A stretch of 64,000 bases of DNA from Pseudomonas oryzae (GTDB lineage: Bacteria > Pseudomonadota > Gammaproteobacteria > Pseudomonadales > Pseudomonadaceae), in contig NZ_LT629751.1 in assembly GCF_900104805.1 (NCBI RefSeq), forward strand, positions 682,001-746,000, written 5' to 3'. This document shows, piece after piece, positions 59,464 through 64,000 of the stretch. A program made the translations under genes and the position numbers. The first letter of the stretch is position 1. Each line of letters starts with the position of its first letter. A model generated the notes under the pieces. The model saw only the letters and a program-made list of their open reading frames with translations, was not told the DNA's origin and made no database searches.

Positions 59464-60153
59464 ATGAGCATTCTCTCCAGCCGTCGGGCCAGCCAGCGCG
59501 AAGCCGTGCCGAGCATGACCGACAAGATCGCCCTGATCGACCGCCTCTGCGAAGCCGCGCGCATCCTGCCGGTGATCACCATCGAGCGCGAGGCGGACAT
59601 CCTGCCGCTGGCCGACGCCCTGGCCGCCGGCGGCCTGCGCACCCTCGAGGTCACCCTGCGCTCGGAATACGGCCTGGCCGCCATCCGCCTGCTGCGCGAG
59701 CAGCGCCCGGAGCTGTGCATCGGCGCCGGCACCGTGCTCGACGAGCTGATGCTGGCCGAGGCCGAGGCGGCCGGCGCGCAGTTCATCGTCACCCCCGGCA
59801 GCACGCCCGAGCTGCTGCGCGCCGGGGTGTACAGCCCGCTGCCGCTGATCCCCGGCATCGGCAGCGCCTCCGAGATCATGCTCGGCTACGCCCAGGGCTA
59901 CCGGCGCTTCAAGCTGTTCCCCGCCGAGCTGTGCGGCGGCGTCGCCGCGCTCAAGGCCTTCGCCGGGCCGTTCGGCAACCTGCGTTTCTGCCCGACCGGT
60001 GGCGTGCACCCCGGCAACGCGCGCAGCTACCTGGCGCAGCCCAACGTGATGTGCGTGGGCGGCACCTGGATGCTCGACCGCGAGTGGATCCGCAACGGCG
60101 ACTGGGAGCGCATCCAGACCGCCAGCGCCGAAGCCCTGCACATGCTGGGCTGA
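59464..60153 (+). CDS. eda: KDPG/KHG aldolase
   Basis: 229 residues. Schiff-base lysine in RRFKLFPAELCGG, catalytic Glu in PVITIERE, and PTGGVHPGNARSYL. Splits KDPG to pyruvate and glyceraldehyde 3-phosphate. ATG 59464 has AAGGA seven bases upstream; MTDKIALIDRL at 59515 is a shorter alternative. The stop codon lies inside the first of two 11-bp direct repeats that bracket an inserted palindromic module. Confidence 0.95.
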   Translation: MSILSSRRASQREAVPSMTDKIALIDRLCEAARILPVITIEREADILPLADALAAGGLRTLEVTLRSEYGLAAIRLLREQRPELCIGAGTVLDELMLAEAEAAGAQFIVTPGSTPELLRAGVYSPLPLIPGIGSASEIMLGYAQGYRRFKLFPAELCGGVAALKAFAGPFGNLRFCPTGGVHPGNARSYLAQPNVMCVGGTWMLDREWIRNGDWERIQTASAEALHMLG

Positions 60154-60301
60154 GTACAGGCAATTGCATGAAGCCAAGTTCCCGGTCCGTAGGGGCTAAT
60201 TCATTCGCCTTGGCAGGGTGCCTGGGCGAATGAATTCGCCCCTTCAGCGGGTTGACTAGGCTCGGAAGCCATTCATGCAATTGCCCTGAAGCTGAGTACA
60301 G
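60149..60301. repeat. Inserted module with 11-bp direct repeats, 14-bp inverted ends and nested palindrome
   Basis: Direct repeats GCTGAGTACAG at 60149-60159 and 60291-60301 flank inverted ends GGCAATTGCATGAA (60159-60172) and TTCATGCAATTGCC (60272-60285). Inside is a GAATTCATTCGCC-family palindrome (60189-60245). The left direct repeat contains the eda stop codon. Confidence 0.85.
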
Positions 60302-60350
60302 AGCGGGCGGCTGTGCCGCCCGCCGTTCGAGCAACTTTCCGGGAGACGCC

Positions 60351-61970
60351 ATGCTGCGCAGAACGAAGATAGTCGCCACCCTCGGCCCGGCAACCGCCAC
60401 GGCGGAGGCCATCGAGGGCCTGGTCCGCGCCGGGGTCGACGTGGTCCGGATGAACTTTTCCCACGGCCAGGCCGAGGAGCACCTCGCCCGCGCCGCGCTG
60501 GTCCGTGAACTGGCCGCGAGGCACGGCCGCTGCGTGGCCATCCTCGCCGACCTGCAGGGGCCGAAGATCCGCATCGCCCGCTTTGCGCAGGGCAAGGTGC
60601 AGCTGCACAAGGGCACGACCTTCGTGCTCGACGCCGGGCTGGACAAGCGCGCCGGCGACCAGCACGCGGTCGGCATCGACTACGAGGCGCTGGTCGAGGA
60701 CAGCCGCCCCGGCGACATCCTGCTGCTCGACGACGGCCGCATCGAACTCGAGGTGCTGCGCGTCGACGGCCGCCGGGTGGTCTGCGAGGTGCTGGTCGGC
60801 GGCCCGCTGTCCAACAACAAGGGCATCAACCGCAAGGGCGGCGGCCTCTCGGCGGCGGCGCTGACCGCCAAGGACCACGCCGACATCCGCACCGCGGCGC
60901 AGATGCAGGCCGACTACCTGGCGGTGTCCTTCCCGCGCGATGCAGGCGACATGCGCCTGGCCCGCCGCCTGCTGGAGGAGGCCGGCGGTTCGGCCGGACT
61001 GATCGCCAAGATCGAGCGCGCCGAGACCGTCGCCGACCCGGCGGTGCTGGAGGAGATCATCGCGGTTTCCGACGGCGTGATGGTCGCCCGCGGCGATCTC
61101 GGCGTGGAGATCGGCGACGCCGAGCTGGTGGCGGCGCAGAAGCTGATCATCGACCGCGCGCGGGCGGCGAACCGGGTGGTGATCACCGCCACGCAGATGA
61201 TGGAGTCGATGATCAGCCAGCCGCTGCCGACCCGTGCCGAGGTGTTCGACGTCGCCAACGCGGTGCTCGACGGCACCGACGCGGTGATGCTGTCGGCCGA
61301 GACCGCCGCCGGCGCCTATCCGGTGGAGACCGTGCAGGCCATGCAGCGGATCATCCTCGGCGCCGAGAAGCACCCGCACACCCACCGCTCGCGGCACCGC
61401 GTCGACCGGGTGTTCCAGCGCATCGACGAGTCGATCGCCATGTCGGCGATGTACGCCGCCAACCACCTGCAAGGCGTGCGGGCGATCATCTGCCTGACCG
61501 AGAGCGGCGACACGCCGCGGCTGATGTCACGCATCCGCTCGCCGCTGCCGATCTTCGCCTTCTCGCGCCATCCGCGCACGCAGAACCGCGTCGCCCTGTT
61601 CCGCGGCGTGCATCCGATCGCCTTCGACGCCGCGCGCTTTGCCGACGCCGAGGTGAACCGCCAGGCGGTGGCCGAGCTGGTGCGCCGCGGCCTGCTCGCC
61701 GACGCCGACCACGTGCTGATCACCGCCGGCGACCAGAACACCCCGGGCGGCACCGACACCCTGCGCATCGCCCGGGTCGGCGAGCTGCTGGCCGGCCTCG
61801 CCGAGCGGTCGGACGCTGACGGCGAGCCGGCGCTGCCGCGCGATTTCGACATCCGCGCCGAGTGCGCGGAGCAGCAGGAGCTGCTCGCTCCGGGCGCCGT
61901 GGAAGCCGGCGCCGTATCGACTTTCCCGCCGCGCTGCGGCGCGCAACCGCCTCTGGAGGCTCGTTCATGA
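60351..61970 (+). CDS. pyk: Pyruvate kinase with C-terminal extension
   Basis: 539 residues; bacterial enzymes have about 470-480. Core motifs: [63 protein letters not shown]. The usual end is near [13 protein letters not shown] (about 475); a further 60 residues of low-complexity, acidic-to-proline-rich sequence follow. GGGAGA precedes ATG 60351. The stop overlaps the next start (ATGA). A strong CGGGCGGC/GCCGCCCG hairpin in the leader (60304-60323) has no T tract and is not an obvious terminator. Confidence 0.94.
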   Translation: MLRRTKIVATLGPATATAEAIEGLVRAGVDVVRMNFSHGQAEEHLARAALVRELAARHGRCVAILADLQGPKIRIARFAQGKVQLHKGTTFVLDAGLDKRAGDQHAVGIDYEALVEDSRPGDILLLDDGRIELEVLRVDGRRVVCEVLVGGPLSNNKGINRKGGGLSAAALTAKDHADIRTAAQMQADYLAVSFPRDAGDMRLARRLLEEAGGSAGLIAKIERAETVADPAVLEEIIAVSDGVMVARGDLGVEIGDAELVAAQKLIIDRARAANRVVITATQMMESMISQPLPTRAEVFDVANAVLDGTDAVMLSAETAAGAYPVETVQAMQRIILGAEKHPHTHRSRHRVDRVFQRIDESIAMSAMYAANHLQGVRAIICLTESGDTPRLMSRIRSPLPIFAFSRHPRTQNRVALFRGVHPIAFDAARFADAEVNRQAVAELVRRGLLADADHVLITAGDQNTPGGTDTLRIARVGELLAGLAERSDADGEPALPRDFDIRAECAEQQELLAPGAVEAGAVSTFPPRCGAQPPLEARS

Positions 61971-63592
61971 CCACCGCAAGCCAACTCGAAAGCCTGTTCC
62001 CCAGCATGGACGCGATCCCCGAGCGCTACCGCCTCGGCGCGCCCATCGAGCAGCGCGAATACCTGGTCAACGGCGCGCTGCGTCGCTGGGAGGGGCCGCT
62101 GGCCACGGTGCGCAGCCCGGTGTTCCTCGCCACCGAGCAGGGCGACGAGCAGGTGGTGCTGGGCAGCACGCCGCTGCTGGATGCCGAGGCCGCGCTGGAG
62201 GCGCTGGACGCCGCGGTGGCGGCCTACGACCACGGCCGTGGCCTGTGGCCGACCCTGCGCGTGGCCGAGCGCATCCAGTACGTCGAGGGGTTCCTCGCGC
62301 GCATGCGCGAGCAGCGCGACAGCGTGGTCCGGCTGCTGATGTGGGAGATCGGCAAGAACCTCAAGGATTCGGAGAGGGAGTTCGACCGCACCTGCGACTA
62401 CATCGTCGACACCATCCAGGCGCTCAAGGAGCTGGACCGCCGCTCCAGCCGCTTCGAGCTGGAGCAGGGCACCCTCGGCCAGATCCGCCGCGTGCCGCTG
62501 GGCGTGGCGCTGTGCATGGGCCCCTACAACTATCCGCTGAACGAGACCTTCACCACCCTGATCCCGGCGCTGATCATGGGCAACACCGTGGTGTTCAAGC
62601 CGGCCAAGTTCGGCGTGCTGCTGATCCGCCCGCTGCTCGAGGCGTTCCGCGACAGCTTCCCGCCGGGCGTGATCAACATCATCTACGGCCGTGGCCGCCA
62701 GACGGTCAGCGCGCTGATGGCCAGCGGCAAGATCGACGTGTTCGCCTTCATCGGCACCCACAAGGGCGCCAGCGACCTGAAGAAGCTGCATCCGCGCCCG
62801 CACCGCCTGCGCGCCGCGCTCGGCCTGGACGCCAAGAACCCGGGCATCGTCCTGCCGCAGGTCGATCTGGACAACGCGGTGAGCGAGGCGATCACCGGCG
62901 CGCTGTCGTTCAACGGCCAGCGCTGCACGGCGCTGAAGATCCTCTTCGTCCACGAGGAAGTGCTCGAGCCGTTCCTCGAGAAGTTCAGCGCCAAACTGGC
63001 CGCGCTCAAGCCGGGCATGCCTTGGGACGACGGCGTGGCGCTAACCCCGCTGCCGGAGCCGGGCAAGGTGGAGTTCCTCAACGGCCTCTTGGCCGACGCG
63101 CTGGCCAAGGGCGCGCGGGTGGTCAACCCCGGCGGCGGCGCGCACCGGCAGAGCTTCTTCTACCCGGCGCTGCTCAGCCCGGTGACGCCGGCGATGCGCG
63201 TCTACCACGAGGAGCAGTTCGGCCCGCTGGTGCCGGTGGTGTCGTTCCGCGAACTGGAGGAGGTGATCGACTACGTGCTGCAGTCCGACTACGGCCAGCA
63301 GCTGTCGATCTTCGGCAACGACCCCGAGCAGGTCGGCCGGCTGGTCGACGCCTTCGTCAACCAGGTGGGACGCATCAACATCAACGCACAGTGCCAGCGC
63401 GGCCCGGACAGCTTCCCGTTCAACGGCCGCAAGAACTCGGCGGAAGGCACCCTGTCGGTGTACGACGCCCTGCGCGTGTTCTCCATCCGCACCCTGGTGG
63501 CGACCCGGTTCCAGCCGGACAACAAGGAGCTGATCAGCGACATCATCCGCAACCGCCAGTCGAGCTTCATCAGCACCGATTACATCTTCTGA
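61967..63592 (+). CDS. NADP-dependent glyceraldehyde-3-phosphate dehydrogenase-like aldehyde dehydrogenase
   Basis: 541 residues of the aldehyde dehydrogenase superfamily. Catalytic Cys is in [12 protein letters not shown]; coenzyme-site [10 protein letters not shown] and FKPAK are present; [11 protein letters not shown] and the oligomer tail follow. Location after pyk and the resemblance to GapN suggest non-phosphorylating oxidation of glyceraldehyde 3-phosphate to 3-phosphoglycerate with NADPH gain. Where most ALDHs have the general-base glutamate (ELGG) this protein reads [18 protein letters not shown] precedes ATG 61967. Translationally coupled to pyk. Confidence 0.85.
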   Translation: MTTASQLESLFPSMDAIPERYRLGAPIEQREYLVNGALRRWEGPLATVRSPVFLATEQGDEQVVLGSTPLLDAEAALEALDAAVAAYDHGRGLWPTLRVAERIQYVEGFLARMREQRDSVVRLLMWEIGKNLKDSEREFDRTCDYIVDTIQALKELDRRSSRFELEQGTLGQIRRVPLGVALCMGPYNYPLNETFTTLIPALIMGNTVVFKPAKFGVLLIRPLLEAFRDSFPPGVINIIYGRGRQTVSALMASGKIDVFAFIGTHKGASDLKKLHPRPHRLRAALGLDAKNPGIVLPQVDLDNAVSEAITGALSFNGQRCTALKILFVHEEVLEPFLEKFSAKLAALKPGMPWDDGVALTPLPEPGKVEFLNGLLADALAKGARVVNPGGGAHRQSFFYPALLSPVTPAMRVYHEEQFGPLVPVVSFRELEEVIDYVLQSDYGQQLSIFGNDPEQVGRLVDAFVNQVGRININAQCQRGPDSFPFNGRKNSAEGTLSVYDALRVFSIRTLVATRFQPDNKELISDIIRNRQSSFISTDYIF

Positions 63593-64000
63593 GCCGGGGC
63601 CAGCCGCCGCCACCAGCGCTGCAGGCGTCCAGGCGTGCATTGCCGGAAACTGCCTAGCAGGCCGGCGGCATCGATACGGCGCTGGCCGGGATCCAGGGCC
63701 AGCGCGGTGCGCAGGGCCGGCCAGCACGGCGCCGGGAGATTGCCCGGACGCTGCAGCTGGCGGTCCAGGCGTTGCTGCCGGGCTTCGCGGGCGTCCAGCC
63801 GGCCGAAGGGATGGCTGCCGCCGGCCAGCTCGTGGAGCAGGCAGGCGAGGGAGTACAGATCGGCGGCGGCGGACAGCGGTTCGCCGTCGAGCAGTTCCGG
63901 GGCTGCATAGCCCGGTGTCCAGGCGACGAAGCGCTCGCGGCTCAGGCGCGGCAGGCCGTCCAGCGCCCCCTCCAGTGACTGGCCGAGTCCGAAGTCGAAC
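63580..64000 (-). CDS. Serine/threonine protein kinase, C-terminal part (5' end outside window)
   Basis: About 139 residues are open from the window edge to the TAA at 63580, with no start inside. Kinase features in order: the DFG metal motif (DFGLGQSLEGALDG), the P+1/APE segment (TPGYAAPELLDG), and DLYSLACLLHELAGGSHPFG for the helix F region. A basic helical tail follows ([15 protein letters not shown]). Hanks-type kinases phosphorylate Ser or Thr on proteins. Its 3' end overlaps the convergent dehydrogenase gene by 13 bases. Confidence 0.85.
   Translation of the reverse strand, partial: FDFGLGQSLEGALDGLPRLSRERFVAWTPGYAAPELLDGEPLSAAADLYSLACLLHELAGGSHPFGRLDAREARQQRLDRQLQRPGNLPAPCWPALRTALALDPGQRRIDAAGLLGSFRQCTPGRLQRWWRRLAPAQKM

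Noticed and set aside
60304-60323. Rho-independent terminator before pyk
   Set aside because: Strong hairpin but followed by CCGTTCG rather than a T run, and it lies in the pyk leader.

Overview
The window is high-GC Pseudomonas-type chromosome, probably of the P. stutzeri/P. alcaligenes kind. The evidence is an Entner-Doudoroff glucose block (edd-glk-gltR-gtrS-gts-porin, then hexR/zwf-pgl-eda), a split class II ribonucleotide reductase (nrdJa/nrdJb), a class I PHA synthase with a phasin, a decayed chromosomal integron, and many Pseudomonas-style intergenic palindromes. Two stretches are clearly AT-richer and foreign: about 1.7-2.8 kb and the integron cassettes at about 36.8-38.5 kb.

Layout. 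1-4415: right end of an integrative element carrying the last BREX gene (brxL, cut by the window edge), an unrecognised AT-rich gene, and a tyrosine integrase. It ends at a duplicated 3' half of tRNA-Pro(GGG) that still has the original tRNA terminator. 4.8-6.9 kb: a MTHFR-like protein with a cysteine-rich C-terminal domain, and a small membrane protein. 7.1-11.5 kb (minus strand): an overlapping molybdo-hydroxylase operon (2Fe-2S subunit, Tat-exported molybdopterin subunit, XdhC, MocA-like). 11.7-21.8 kb (minus strand): an operon read from a guanidine-I (ykkC) riboswitch through an ABC importer, two DUF1989 proteins, a biotin carboxylase labelled urea carboxylase by homology, and AtzF. The riboswitch makes this a guanidine-assimilation operon rather than a urea one. 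22.0-22.8 kb: a lone cobS. 22.9-30.0 kb: a transglutaminase / ATP-grasp+alpha-E / transglutaminase cluster. 30.1-36.6 kb: an orphan GHKL ATPase, a beta-propeller lipoprotein, a cytochrome P460, truC, a small membrane protein and two GNAT acetyltransferases.

36.8-39.2 kb: chromosomal integron remnant. It has a truncated intI, an attI-like core, one complete cassette with an 88-bp attC, and a second cassette whose attC is broken. 39.2-42.2 kb: nrdJb (with a 36-bp in-frame tandem duplication) and nrdJa. 42.3-44.6 kb: phasin and phaC. 45.1-63.6 kb: glucose catabolism. This comprises edd-glk-gltR-gtrS, the gtsABCD glucose ABC importer with a LamB-family porin where OprB is usual, divergent hexR and zwf-pgl-eda, then pyk and a non-phosphorylating GAPDH-like dehydrogenase. 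HexR-type palindromes lie before edd and zwf. The window ends in the 3' part of a Ser/Thr kinase gene on the minus strand.

At least eleven long palindromic repeats of several families lie between genes. One lies in frame inside the carboxylase gene. Another is nested in a module flanked by 11-bp direct repeats at the end of eda.
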